Part shown: positions 30,732-39,878 of the stretch, in pieces
Layout: each line of letters begins with the position of its first letter
How positions within the stretch are numbered: the stretch's first letter is position 1
Source: Pseudomonas kribbensis
Lineage (GTDB): Bacteria > Pseudomonadota > Gammaproteobacteria > Pseudomonadales > Pseudomonadaceae
Assembly (NCBI RefSeq): GCF_003352185.1
Contig: NZ_CP029608.1
Location: forward strand, 2,232,001 to 2,296,000
Reading direction: 5' to 3'
DNA length: 64,000 nucleotides
Notes under the pieces: generated by a model
Databases searched by the model: none
Told to the model about the DNA's origin: nothing
Seen by the model: the letters and a program-made list of their open reading frames with translations, nothing else
Program-made: the position numbers and the translations under genes

Positions 30732-31166
30732 GTGAGTCGCCAAGTCAGACGAGCCATCCTGGGTGATATCGAAAGCCTGTTGCAGATTGATCCTGTCGCC
30801 GGAAGAGATGACAGTCGCCGAAAATACATTGCGAGGGCTGTCCGGGCGGGGGAGTGTTGGGTTGTCTACGAGAAGAACGATCCTGGTGGTCCTATCGGCT
30901 ACGGTTGCCTGGATCGAAGTTTTTTTGGGGAATGGTTTATTCCTCTCGTGGTCGTCTCCAGTGAAATCAGGCGTTCCGGCGCAGGCCGGCAAATCGTGAG
31001 CTATATGGAGCGCCACTCCTCAGCAGAAAAGATCTTTACCTCGACCAATGTGTCCAACTTGCCGATGCGACGGCTTTTGGAGGGACTTGGTTATCAACAC
31101 AGCGGAAGGGTGGAGAATCTGGATCCGGGCGATCCAGAGCTCGTTTTCGTGAAGTTCTTGAGTTAA
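30732..31166 (+). CDS. GNAT-family N-acetyltransferase
   Basis: Small acetyltransferase of 144 residues with GTG start and GAGGGAGG ribosome site nine bases upstream. The central strand VVSSEIRRSGAGRQIVSYME carries the acetyl-CoA pyrophosphate loop (R-x-x-G-x-G/A). The later NLPMRRLLEGLGYQHSGRVENL is the usual fourth motif. Substrate cannot be inferred; it stands alone between a tRNA and a membrane protein gene. Its GC content appears a little lower than that of its neighbours. Confidence 0.82.
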   Translation: MSRQVRRAILGDIESLLQIDPVAGRDDSRRKYIARAVRAGECWVVYEKNDPGGPIGYGCLDRSFFGEWFIPLVVVSSEIRRSGAGRQIVSYMERHSSAEKIFTSTNVSNLPMRRLLEGLGYQHSGRVENLDPGDPELVFVKFLS

Positions 31167-31516
31167 ACGCGTGCCGCCGTTCGTCGCCGAAAGCCTTGGC
31201 GTCCATTTAAAAAGTGTGGATATTTAAGGGGTTACGGTTTTTTTTAACTGGCCGGTTATCAAAAATACGTTGTTACACACTGAGAAAATCAGTAATATCC
31301 GCCCCGCGTTCACCACCACGGTTTATGCATTTTTAAATCCCAAGCTTCCATCAGCTGCTTGGGATTTTTTTTGCCTGCGATTTACCTCTCCTCACGCATT
31401 CGTCCTGTCGACCTTCTCGGCCAGCGCTGCCTTTCAGGTGGGCATCGGGCAAGTCCATACTTTTTCGACTACTACTGTCTGGCCGATTTTCATCTCAGTC
31501 TGACGGGAGTTCATCA
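31167..31516. other. intergenic region with an orphan terminator
   Basis: 350 bases without a convincing protein gene. It includes an AT-rich stretch at about 31200-31275 and a strong hairpin-plus-T terminator at 31335-31372, which lies 170 bases after the acetyltransferase stop. The terminator may end that transcript or a short RNA of its own. Confidence 0.5.
31335..31372 (+). terminator. strong Rho-independent terminator, upstream gene unclear
   Basis: Eleven-bp stem AAATCCCAAGC / GCTTGGGATTT with an eleven-base loop and eight T residues. Confidence 0.85.
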
Positions 31517-31972
31517 ATGCTGGTTCATTGGTTTCTGGCTGCGGTTCACTTGCTGGCATTTGCCCTGGGTTTCTGGGCCGTGCTGACGCGCGGAACGGCG
31601 TTCAGCCGCCTGGCGGCCGGGGCGGGCGAGGTTCGACGGGTTTTGCTCGCTGACAATCTATGGGGCGTATCCGCTCTGGTGCTGCTGCTCACGGGTGGCA
31701 TGCGAGCTTTTGGCGGTTACGAAAAGGGCGCCGATTACTATCTGCATCAGCCGCTGTTTCATTTGAAGATGACGCTGTTTGTGCTGATTCTGCTGCTGGA
31801 GCTTGCGCCGATGATTACATTGATCAAGTGGCGTATAGGTCTGGCGCGGGGAAATCCCCTCGAGACAGGGCGAGCAAAGATGTTTGCACGAATCAGTCAT
31901 GCTGAGGCGTTGTTGCTGGTTCTGATGGTGATAGCGGCCACCGGGATGGCGCGTGGGGTGACGTTCGGCTAA
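31517..31972 (+). CDS. DUF2214-family membrane protein
   Basis: Inner-membrane protein of 151 residues with about four hydrophobic helices (near 4-24, 46-62, 78-98 and 130-148). The first begins MLVHWFLAAVHLLAFALGF and the third reads MTLFVLILLLELAPMITLI. The pattern HLLAFALGF, GGYEKGADYYLHQPLFHLKM and the size fit DUF2214. Conserved histidines in helices 1 and 3 could bind haem, which is inference only. Function unknown. Confidence 0.8.
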   Translation: MLVHWFLAAVHLLAFALGFWAVLTRGTAFSRLAAGAGEVRRVLLADNLWGVSALVLLLTGGMRAFGGYEKGADYYLHQPLFHLKMTLFVLILLLELAPMITLIKWRIGLARGNPLETGRAKMFARISHAEALLLVLMVIAATGMARGVTFG

Positions 31973-32188
31973 GCGGGCGCAATTCCCGGCTTTGATTCGG
32001 AAACGTCCGACAGCCAGCCATTGAAATGATGGTTAGTATCGGTGGCGAGGAAGGGGGAGGGAGTTGCAGCAGGAGGAAAAATAGCCTGCGCCGTCACCAA
32101 TGAGGTGGGGGGATGGCAATACGGCGCTCGGATCTTTAGCCAGTCATGACGCGAGGGTGAACAGACTGGCTACTGACTGCGAAAGGGC

Positions 32189-32383
32189 TCAGGGGGTTTG
32201 TGGCTTGTCCGGTGCGGTCAGGCCAGCCTGGATGCGCTGGTAAATCTCTTCACGGTGTACGGCAACGTTCTTTGGAGCGTTGATGCCGATGCGAACCTGT
32301 TGGCCGCTTACGCCGAGGATGGTGATCGTAATGTCATCACCAATGTTTATGCTTTCACCGACTTTGCGGGTGAGTATCAGCAT
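32189..32383 (-). CDS. rsmE: CsrA/RsmA-family post-transcriptional regulator, RsmE type
   Basis: RNA-binding dimer of 64 residues that binds GGA motifs near ribosome sites and is titrated by RsmX/Y/Z small RNAs in the Gac/Rsm cascade. [19 protein letters not shown], the [19 protein letters not shown] core and Arg44 are intact. The sequence, with [15 protein letters not shown] and the tail [12 protein letters not shown], resembles RsmE of fluorescent pseudomonads more than RsmA, from memory. ATG 32383 is chosen because MLILTR is the invariant N-terminus. A CsrA-type site overlaps its own ribosome binding site. Confidence 0.95.
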   Translation of the reverse strand: MLILTRKVGESINIGDDITITILGVSGQQVRIGINAPKNVAVHREEIYQRIQAGLTAPDKPQTP

Positions 32384-32388
32384 GGTCT

Positions 32389-32397
32389 TCTCCTTGA
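32389..32397 (-). promoter_or_regulatory. CsrA/RsmE-type GGA site on the rsmE ribosome binding site
   Basis: On the rsmE mRNA the sequence TCAAGGAGA lies seven bases before the AUG. It serves as the Shine-Dalgarno sequence and fits the CANGGANG consensus of Csr/Rsm proteins at seven of eight places, so autoregulation is plausible. Confidence 0.5.
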
Positions 32398-32634
32398 TTG
32401 CTTTGTAGGGCACCTGATTCAGACAGTGCAGAGGTCGGTGGTACGTATAGATTAGTGCGAAGTCTCACGGTTTGGGTGCCTCTTTCTGACGCGCAGATGT
32501 GGCATTAATTCCCAGCGCGTAACTATACAGGTGCGGCAATCATCAATCTCGTAGTTTTGTGCCCATTTTGCCGAGCTCTGAAAGTATTCGCGAATGTTAA
32601 GATCTCCCCTTTCGAGAATTCAGAGGGAAGCGTT

Positions 32635-33003
32635 GTGCGCAAATTGGTCTGGTTGGTCGCAGCACTGGCATTGGCGGGATGTGGTGAAGGCAAGAGTGTG
32701 GATGCTCAAAAGTCAAAACCGGTAGCGGTGGCAACGCCGGCAGCCGTGTCCGGTCCGCAATGGGATCTGGAAGTGCGGGGCGAAACGCCTCAAGCCGTCA
32801 GTGATCTGAGCGGCTGGTTGATCGAGCATGCGTTTATCGCCAATGTCATCAAGGATGCCAGCGGAAAGACCCGGATCCTGCTGGGGCCATTCAATTCCAG
32901 GGCCGAAGCCGAAGCGAAACAGGCTGATGTGAATGCGGCGCTGATCAAGGCGAAAAAACAGAACATCGAGACGCTGGTGATCGAACGTACCGCAGCACAG
33001 TAA
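32635..33003 (+). CDS. SPOR-domain lipoprotein
   Basis: Lipoprotein of 122 residues with GTG start at 32635 and GAGGGAAG ribosome site five bases before it. The signal peptide ends in lipobox LALAGC, and the residue after cysteine is Gly, so outer-membrane sorting is expected. The mature part has a short linker and a SPOR-like domain (about 45-118), with LSGWLIEHAFIANVIKD and RILLGPFNSRAEAEAKQ. The longer frame starting at 32557 gives no signal peptide and is rejected. It could bind septal peptidoglycan. Confidence 0.82.
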   Translation: MRKLVWLVAALALAGCGEGKSVDAQKSKPVAVATPAAVSGPQWDLEVRGETPQAVSDLSGWLIEHAFIANVIKDASGKTRILLGPFNSRAEAEAKQADVNAALIKAKKQNIETLVIERTAAQ

Positions 33004-33090
33004 AGATTCCTTTCAGCGGAGCTGACTAAAGGGTGTCCGGTGTGATTCGTTTTTACAGGAGTCACCGAAGATACTCAGAAGGAGCTCCGC

Positions 33091-34002
33091 ATGGCCTCCG
33101 CCAGTCCCTACAAATTGTTCGACGTTGTTTTACGTCACAAGCATCAGCTGAGTCCGCACCTCATGCGGATCACGCTCGCCAGCGAGACTGTTGCCGAGAT
33201 GGCAACCTGGGCGCCTGATCAGCGCGTCAAACTGTTTTTCCCGGCCGCGGACGGTTCGCCAGCCCGGCTCTCTCAGGGGGAGGGTTGGTACGCTCGTTTC
33301 CGCTCGATGCTGGCGGATCGACGTCCGGCGATGCGCACCTACACCATTCGCCACTTGCGTGCCGATCGGGGCGAAGTCGACATCGACTTTGTACTGCATG
33401 GCGAAACCGGGCCGGCTTCTCGCTGGGCTCTTCGAGCGCGGCCGGGCGAGTCGATGCAGATTCTGGCGCCCGATAGCCGGTTTTCGGCCGAGGAGGCGGG
33501 TGGTTTTGAATGGAAGCCACCGCAAACCCTTCAACAACTTTTGTTGGTCGCCGACTCAACGGCTTTGCCCGCTGCAATGGGGATACTCGATGAACTGGCC
33601 GCACTGGTAGAGCCACCCCGGACCCAGGCGTTCTTTGAGGTCGACAGTGTGCAGGACATGCTCGCAGTCCCGGACTGGCCCGGCCTGTCGGTACAGTGGT
33701 TGATTCGAGAACAAGCGGAAGCGGCGGCTGCCGGGACGCTGATGGTAGAGGCAGTGCGAAAGGCTGCGCTACCTGTCGACGCATCGACGGTCAATCAGGC
33801 GGTAGAACTGGCCGACGTCGATATCGATCAGGAGATCCTCTGGGAAATCGCCGAAACCGCCACTGACGGTTTCTATGGCTGGATTGCCGGTGAGTCTGCG
33901 GCGGTCATGAATTTGCGCCGATACCTGATCAAGGAGCGCGGTATCCCGCGAGATGCGCTCAATCTGATGGGCTACTGGCGATACAACAAGCCCGGCGGCT
34001 GA
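33091..34002 (+). CDS. siderophore-interacting protein (FAD-dependent ferric reductase)
   Basis: Cytoplasmic reductase of 303 residues that releases iron from ferric siderophores. The FAD-binding domain (about 10-140) has the diagnostic RTYTIRHLR motif and RWALRARPGE. The C-terminal SIP domain (about 145-300) has LLVADSTALPAAMGIL and the ending RRYLIKERGIPRDALNLMGYWR, which is characteristic. Ribosome site AAGGAG lies before ATG 33091. No siderophore gene or Fur box was recognised next to it. A bidirectional terminator follows. Confidence 0.93.
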   Translation: MASASPYKLFDVVLRHKHQLSPHLMRITLASETVAEMATWAPDQRVKLFFPAADGSPARLSQGEGWYARFRSMLADRRPAMRTYTIRHLRADRGEVDIDFVLHGETGPASRWALRARPGESMQILAPDSRFSAEEAGGFEWKPPQTLQQLLLVADSTALPAAMGILDELAALVEPPRTQAFFEVDSVQDMLAVPDWPGLSVQWLIREQAEAAAAGTLMVEAVRKAALPVDASTVNQAVELADVDIDQEILWEIAETATDGFYGWIAGESAAVMNLRRYLIKERGIPRDALNLMGYWRYNKPGG

Positions 34003-34006
34003 CCAC

Positions 34007-34046
34007 AAAAAAGGCCTCGAGCTTGAAGCGCGAGGCCTTTTCTTTT
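34007..34046. terminator. bidirectional terminator between the SIP gene and endA
   Basis: Eleven-bp stem AAAAGGCCTCG / CGAGGCCTTTT with A and T tracts on both flanks, between convergent genes. Confidence 0.88.
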
Positions 34047-34056
34047 GCTTGATCGA

Positions 34057-34746
34057 TCAGCCGCAGGCTTTCATGTTCACCGGCCCGACAAACTCATTGC
34101 CGCGCCCCATCACGCACGCCACGCTCTGATTGCGCTGACGCTCCCAGTCTTGCACCGGGTACGTCTTGTCCCACGCTTCATACAGTTGGCGATCCTGCTT
34201 CGACAAGCGCAAGCCGTATTGCTTGCTCATGTAGAAATAGGTGCGAGCGATCATGCCGCGAATCGAAGGGCGGGGCATGACCTTCTTCGCCTTGAAGTCG
34301 ACCTGGGTCAGGCAGGAGCCATATTGACCCTTTTCGACCGGTAGCCAGCCATAGCTGAAGTTACTGCGATCACCGTTGACCTCGCCGATGCTCGGTACCA
34401 GGTTGTGCAGGTCGGCTTCGGCTTTCTGGTAGCTCGGGTCATAACGCGTGCAATTCTTGCGTCCGCCTTCCTGCCAGCACTGGCGCTGATGGCCGAACTC
34501 CCAGGCCGGGACAATGTGCTCCCATTCAATGCGGGCGGCGCGCTTGGCATTTTTACGCGGTACATAACCGCAAGCAGCCAGGTCGACCTTGTTTCCCGTG
34601 TACTTGCACCCGCAATAAAACTCGGTGGATTGTGGTGCGTACAGCTTCCAGGCGACCTTTTTGGCCTCGGTGAATGTGCGGGGTGCGCCAGCCTGGGCGC
34701 CCAGGGAAATGAACAGTAAAAGCAAAGCAAAAAAACGGACAATCAT
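34057..34746 (-). CDS. endA: endonuclease I, secreted deoxyribonuclease
   Basis: Periplasmic or extracellular DNase of 229 residues. A signal peptide (about 1-19, ending GAQAG) precedes the endonuclease I fold. The active-site region has RIEWEHIVPAWEFG with its histidine and then DLHNLVPSIGEVNGDRSNF with the metal-binding Asn residues. Several cysteines in the first half (FYCGCKY, AACGY, RQCW, NCTRY) fit the disulfides of the family. ATG 34746 is chosen for the signal peptide. It lies four bases downstream of the DUF1654 gene and is probably expressed from the LexA-box promoter before it. Confidence 0.95.
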   Translation of the reverse strand: MIVRFFALLLLFISLGAQAGAPRTFTEAKKVAWKLYAPQSTEFYCGCKYTGNKVDLAACGYVPRKNAKRAARIEWEHIVPAWEFGHQRQCWQEGGRKNCTRYDPSYQKAEADLHNLVPSIGEVNGDRSNFSYGWLPVEKGQYGSCLTQVDFKAKKVMPRPSIRGMIARTYFYMSKQYGLRLSKQDRQLYEAWDKTYPVQDWERQRNQSVACVMGRGNEFVGPVNMKACG

Positions 34747-34750
34747 TGAG

Positions 34751-34990
34751 TCAATCTTCCTTCGGTACAACCCAGAAAATCTGCACGCCACCATCGTCTC
34801 GATAGGCGAGGGTGACGTTGTCGTTCTCGTCGATCTCTTCCAGCAGGCGCTCCCACTCATCGATCGGTTCATCCGGAAGACGGAAGATCAGAGCGGCTTT
34901 GGCTTTTTGTGCGGTGGGGGAGTTGATGATCTTTTGAACGCGCATGCCCATGCGTTCGTAGGCATCGGGAGCATCAGAGGAAGAGGCCAC
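34751..34990 (-). CDS. DUF1654-family protein, LexA-controlled
   Basis: Small protein of 79 residues with the DUF1654 pattern DAYERMGMRVQKIINSPTAQKAKAALIF, then DEWERLLEEIDENDN and a C-terminal VQIFWVVPKED. The GTG at 34990 is preferred because AAGGAT stands eight bases upstream; the ATG at 35020 would lie inside the LexA operator. The family is found in Pseudomonas and in some of its phages, and its function is not known to me. It is the first gene of a two-gene unit with endA. Confidence 0.85.
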   Translation of the reverse strand: MASSSDAPDAYERMGMRVQKIINSPTAQKAKAALIFRLPDEPIDEWERLLEEIDENDNVTLAYRDDGGVQIFWVVPKED

Positions 34991-35008
34991 GAGGTTATCC
35001 TTATTAAG

Positions 35009-35024
35009 CTGTACGTGCATACAG
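35009..35024 (-). promoter_or_regulatory. LexA operator (SOS box) for DUF1654-endA
   Basis: CTGTATGCACGTACAG fits the gammaproteobacterial consensus CTG-N10-CAG with alternating TA-like centre. It lies 18 bases before the GTG start and overlaps the proposed -10 hexamer, a classical repressing position. Confidence 0.75.
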
Positions 35025-35049
35025 TATTTAACTGTAGGCATTTTCGCAA
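35021..35049 (-). promoter_or_regulatory. promoter of DUF1654-endA overlapping the LexA operator
   Basis: On the minus strand TTGCGA and TACTGT are spaced by 17 bases. The TACTGT overlaps the first bases of the LexA box. Confidence 0.55.
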
Positions 35050-35220
35050 CTGCTTAAAAATCAAGAAAATCCTCTGACAGCGGTTTTCCGGTTTTGATGT
35101 GGCTCATCCGAATTTTTTGTGCAGGAAAGAAGCAGGGGCGATGTAGGTAATTGCACCACCCACCAGGGCGGCGAGTGGTGAGGCAAGTGCCCGGCCGAGA
35201 TCCGGCCGGGCGAGGGTGAA

Positions 35221-36657
<1,437 letters not shown>

Positions 36658-37107
36658 ATGTCACTGACGATCGGTTTTTCCAACCCCGGTGCTGTCACCA
36701 TCGGCGGCAAAACCGCCGCTACGATCAATGCGATGAGTGATGCGCAAGCGGACGCTTCTACCGAGGCGCTGGGCGTAGAAAAACCAGAGGGCAATCAGGT
36801 CAGGACCGGCGGTCCCGCGCAAGAAGACAGCAAGACCGAAGGGGGTGGCGACAACCTGAGTGTCACCGTCAAGATGCTGCTGAAGCGGATGCAGGAATTG
36901 CAGAAGCAATTGCAAGAGCAGCAGCAACGACTGGCTGCGGCACAAGCTGCGAGCTATCCGACTCCGGAAGCGAAATCGCAGGCGGTCATGGCCGTTCAGG
37001 GCGAGATCGCCGAAACCAGCGGCGCGCTGCTGGAAGTCTCGGCCGCGCTGGTCAAGGAAATGTCGAAAGGTTCTTCCGCCGGTAACGTGGTCAACACCAC
37101 GGCTTGA
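36658..37107 (+). CDS. small coiled-coil protein of unknown function behind a sigma-28 promoter
   Basis: Protein of 149 residues that I do not recognise. It has no signal peptide or membrane segment. Residues 1-70 are small, polar and probably disordered (many Gly, Ala, Thr, Glu). Residues 72-102 form a Gln-rich coiled coil (MLLKRMQELQKQLQEQQQRL). The last 45 residues are predicted helical with alternating Ala/Val and end NVVNTTA. ATG 36658 has GAGGGAG nine bases before it. Composition without cysteine or tryptophan is reminiscent of flagellar or secreted filament proteins. With the FliA-type promoter this suggests a motility link, which is inference. Confidence 0.8.
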   Translation: MSLTIGFSNPGAVTIGGKTAATINAMSDAQADASTEALGVEKPEGNQVRTGGPAQEDSKTEGGGDNLSVTVKMLLKRMQELQKQLQEQQQRLAAAQAASYPTPEAKSQAVMAVQGEIAETSGALLEVSAALVKEMSKGSSAGNVVNTTA

Positions 37108-37114
37108 GCACTCA

Positions 37115-37139
37115 AGGGGCGAATCTGCGGATTCGCCCT
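37115..37139 (+). terminator. hairpin after the coiled-coil gene, weak terminator
   Basis: Ten-bp stem AGGGGCGAATC / GATTCGCCCT with loop TGCG, eight bases after the stop. No T tract follows, so termination is uncertain. Confidence 0.35.
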
Positions 37140-37163
37140 ACAATCAATACCGATTTCTGATTG

Positions 37164-37192
37164 TTGACAAACGTGGGCGGGATTCGCATAGT
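37164..37192 (+). promoter_or_regulatory. sigma-70 promoter of the rbs operon
   Basis: Perfect TTGACA, 17 bases, then CATAGT. The predicted start point lies at about 37199, next to the operator palindrome. Confidence 0.65.
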
Positions 37193-37200
37193 TCGGTCTA

Positions 37201-37214
37201 CGCAAACGTTTGCG
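37201..37214 (+). promoter_or_regulatory. LacI-family operator, probably for RbsR
   Basis: The 14-base perfect palindrome CGCAAACGTTTGCG sits at the expected transcription start of rbsB. Its central GCAAACGTTTGC is typical of LacI/GalR/RbsR operators. Confidence 0.7.
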
Positions 37215-37308
37215 CGGCTTTCCCGAGACTCTGTTGTCTGGAAAATGCCGACGAAGCTTACGCCAGCGCAAGCGTTGCTCACAATAATCATAAGATCGGA
37301 GTGAACCC

Positions 37309-38268
37309 ATGAAGCTGCCATTCGCTGGACGCCTTCTCGCTGTCGCCATGCTGGCTGCCGCATCCGCTGCACTGCCTGTCTCTTCGGCTTTCGCCGAGTC
37401 CCCCGAAAAACCCAAGGTCGCACTGGTCATGAAATCTTTGGCCAACGAATTCTTCCTCACCATGGAAGACGGCGCCAAGGCTTACCAGAAAGAGCACTCC
37501 GCCGATTTCGACCTGATTTCCAACGGCATCAAGGACGAAACCGACACGGCAGGCCAGACCCGCATCGTCGAGCAGATGATCCTGGCGAAGGTCAATGCAC
37601 TGGTCATCGCACCTTCTGACTCCAAGGCCATGGTGCCGGTGATCAAGAAAGCCGTCGACGCCGGCATCACCGTGATCAACATCGACAACCAGCTCGATCC
37701 CGCCGTCATTAAAAGCAAGAATATCTCCCTACCGTTCGTAGGCCCGGACAACCGCAAAGGTGCACGTCTGGTGGGCGAGTACCTGGCCAAGCAACTGAAG
37801 GCCGGTGACGAAGTCGGCATCATCGAGGGTGTTTCCACAACGACCAACGCCCAGCAGCGTACCGCTGGCTTCAAGGATGCGATGGAGGCTGCGCAGATCA
37901 AGGTCGTTTCCCTGCAGTCCGGCGACTGGGAAATCGACAAGGGCAACAAGGTTGCCGCGTCGATTCTCAGCGAGTACCCGGACGTCAAGGCGTTGCTGGC
38001 CGGTAACGACAGCATGGCGGTCGGCGCTGTTTCCGCTGTACGTGCGGCCGGCAAGGCCGGGCAGGTACAAGTGGTCGGTTACGACAACATCAACGCCATC
38101 AAACCGATGCTGCAGGATGGTCGCGTACTCGCAACGGCTGACCAGTTCGCTGCCAAACAGGCCGTGTTCGGTATCGAGACCGCGCTGAAAATCATCAAGG
38201 GCGAGAAAGTCGACAGTGGCGCCAACGGCGTCATCGAAACCCCGGTCGAACTGGTCACCAAGAAGTAG
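37309..38268 (+). CDS. rbsB: ribose ABC transporter, periplasmic binding protein
   Basis: Sugar-binding protein of 319 residues. A signal peptide (about 1-27, SSAFAES) precedes the Peripla_BP_4 fold. Features include VALVMKSLANEFFLTMEDGAK, the IDNQLD hinge region and the C-terminal VVGYDNINAIKPMLQDGRV and TADQFAAKQ segments of ribose-type binders. It is first in the rbs operon and preceded by a promoter with a RbsR-like operator. The 5' leader is about 110 bases. rbsA starts 56 bases after the stop. Confidence 0.95.
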   Translation: MKLPFAGRLLAVAMLAAASAALPVSSAFAESPEKPKVALVMKSLANEFFLTMEDGAKAYQKEHSADFDLISNGIKDETDTAGQTRIVEQMILAKVNALVIAPSDSKAMVPVIKKAVDAGITVINIDNQLDPAVIKSKNISLPFVGPDNRKGARLVGEYLAKQLKAGDEVGIIEGVSTTTNAQQRTAGFKDAMEAAQIKVVSLQSGDWEIDKGNKVAASILSEYPDVKALLAGNDSMAVGAVSAVRAAGKAGQVQVVGYDNINAIKPMLQDGRVLATADQFAAKQAVFGIETALKIIKGEKVDSGANGVIETPVELVTKK

Positions 38269-38324
38269 TCTTTCGGCGACACAACGGCGCTCGTCCGTCC
38301 GGGCGAGCGCATGGAGAGTTTTTT

Positions 38325-39878
38325 ATGTCAGTTTCCGCCCCGAACGCTGTCCTCTCGGTCAGCGGTATCGGTAAGACCTATGCGCAGCCGGTGCTCACCG
38401 GCATCGACTTGACGCTGATGCGCGGTGAAGTGCTGGCACTGACCGGCGAGAACGGTGCCGGTAAAAGTACCCTGTCGAAAATCATCGGTGGTCTGGTGAC
38501 CCCGACCACCGGGCAGATGCAGTTCCAGGGCAAGGAATACCGCCCTGGCAGCCGTACCCAGGCCGAAGAGCTTGGCGTGCGCATGGTCATGCAAGAACTC
38601 AATCTGTTGCCGACCCTTTCGGTGGCGGAAAACCTGTTTCTCGACAACCTGCCAAGCAACGGTGGCTGGATCAGTCGCAAACAGCTGCGCAAGGCTGCCA
38701 TCGAAGCCATGGCCCAGGTCGGCCTGGATGCCATCGATCCCGACACGCTGGTTGGCGAGCTGGGTATCGGTCACCAGCAAATGGTCGAGATCGCGCGTAA
38801 CCTGATCGGCGATTGCCATGTGCTGATTCTCGACGAGCCGACCGCGATGCTCACCGCTCGCGAAGTCGAAATGCTCTTCGAGCAGATCACCCGGCTGCAG
38901 GCGCGCGGCGTTGCGATCATTTATATCTCCCACCGTCTCGAAGAGCTGGCCCGAGTCGCACAGCGCATTGCCGTGCTGCGTGACGGCAATCTTGTTTGCG
39001 TCGAGCCGATGGCCAATTACAACAGCGAGCAACTGGTCACCCTGATGGTCGGTCGCGAGCTGGGCGAACACATGGACATGGGGCCGCGCAATATCGGTGC
39101 GCCTGCGTTGACGGTGAAAGGTCTCACTCGTTCCGACAAGGTGCGGGACGTGTCCTTCGAAGTGCGTGCCGGTGAGATTTTTGGCATTTCCGGATTGATC
39201 GGGGCAGGGCGCACGGAACTGCTGCGCCTGATCTTCGGTGCAGATCTTGCCGACAGCGGCAGCGTTGCCCTCGGTTCGCCGGCGCAAGTGGTGAGTATCC
39301 GCTCGCCTGTCGACGCAGTGCGCAATGGCATCGCCCTGATCACTGAAGACCGAAAGGGTGAGGGCCTGCTGCTGAGCCAGTCGATCAGCGCAAACATTGC
39401 CCTGGGCAATATGCCGGAGATTTCCAGCGGTGGTTTCGTCAACAATGGCGATGAAATCTCCCTGGCCAAACGGCAGATCGATGCCATGCGCATCCGCAGT
39501 TCCAGCCCGACTCAACTGGTGTCCGAACTGTCCGGCGGCAACCAGCAAAAAGTCGTGATCGGCCGCTGGCTGGAGCGCGACTGTTCGGTGTTGCTGTTCG
39601 ATGAGCCAACTCGCGGTATCGATGTCGGTGCCAAGTTCGACATTTATAACCTGCTGGGTGAGCTGACCCGGCAGGGCAAGGCGTTGGTGGTGGTTTCCAG
39701 CGACCTGCGCGAGCTGATGCTGATCTGCGACCGCATCGGGGTTTTGTCGGCGGGGCGTCTGATCGACACGTTCGAACGCGACAGCTGGACCCAGGATGAC
39801 TTGCTTGCCGCCGCGTTCGCCGGCTACCAAAAACGTGATGCGTTGCTCAACGAAGCAGCGCCTAGGGATCTCCCATGA
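38325..39878 (+). CDS. rbsA: ribose ABC transporter, ATP-binding protein
   Basis: Double-ATPase subunit of 517 residues. The first domain has Walker A GENGAGKSTL near residue 40 and Walker B VLILDEPTA, with a degenerate signature GIGHQQMVEIAR. The second domain has a degenerate P-loop GLIGAGRTELLR near 286 but a full signature LSGGNQQKVVIGRWL and Walker B VLLFDEPTRGIDVG. This asymmetry is normal in RbsA/MglA proteins. rbsC overlaps the stop by four bases (ATGA). Confidence 0.96.
   Translation: MSVSAPNAVLSVSGIGKTYAQPVLTGIDLTLMRGEVLALTGENGAGKSTLSKIIGGLVTPTTGQMQFQGKEYRPGSRTQAEELGVRMVMQELNLLPTLSVAENLFLDNLPSNGGWISRKQLRKAAIEAMAQVGLDAIDPDTLVGELGIGHQQMVEIARNLIGDCHVLILDEPTAMLTAREVEMLFEQITRLQARGVAIIYISHRLEELARVAQRIAVLRDGNLVCVEPMANYNSEQLVTLMVGRELGEHMDMGPRNIGAPALTVKGLTRSDKVRDVSFEVRAGEIFGISGLIGAGRTELLRLIFGADLADSGSVALGSPAQVVSIRSPVDAVRNGIALITEDRKGEGLLLSQSISANIALGNMPEISSGGFVNNGDEISLAKRQIDAMRIRSSSPTQLVSELSGGNQQKVVIGRWLERDCSVLLFDEPTRGIDVGAKFDIYNLLGELTRQGKALVVVSSDLRELMLICDRIGVLSAGRLIDTFERDSWTQDDLLAAAFAGYQKRDALLNEAAPRDLP

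Noticed and set aside
35189..35211. GC hairpin GCCCGGCC/GGCCGGGC after ansB as a Rho-independent terminator
   Set aside because: Strong stem but no T tract on the minus strand; left out of the terminator list.
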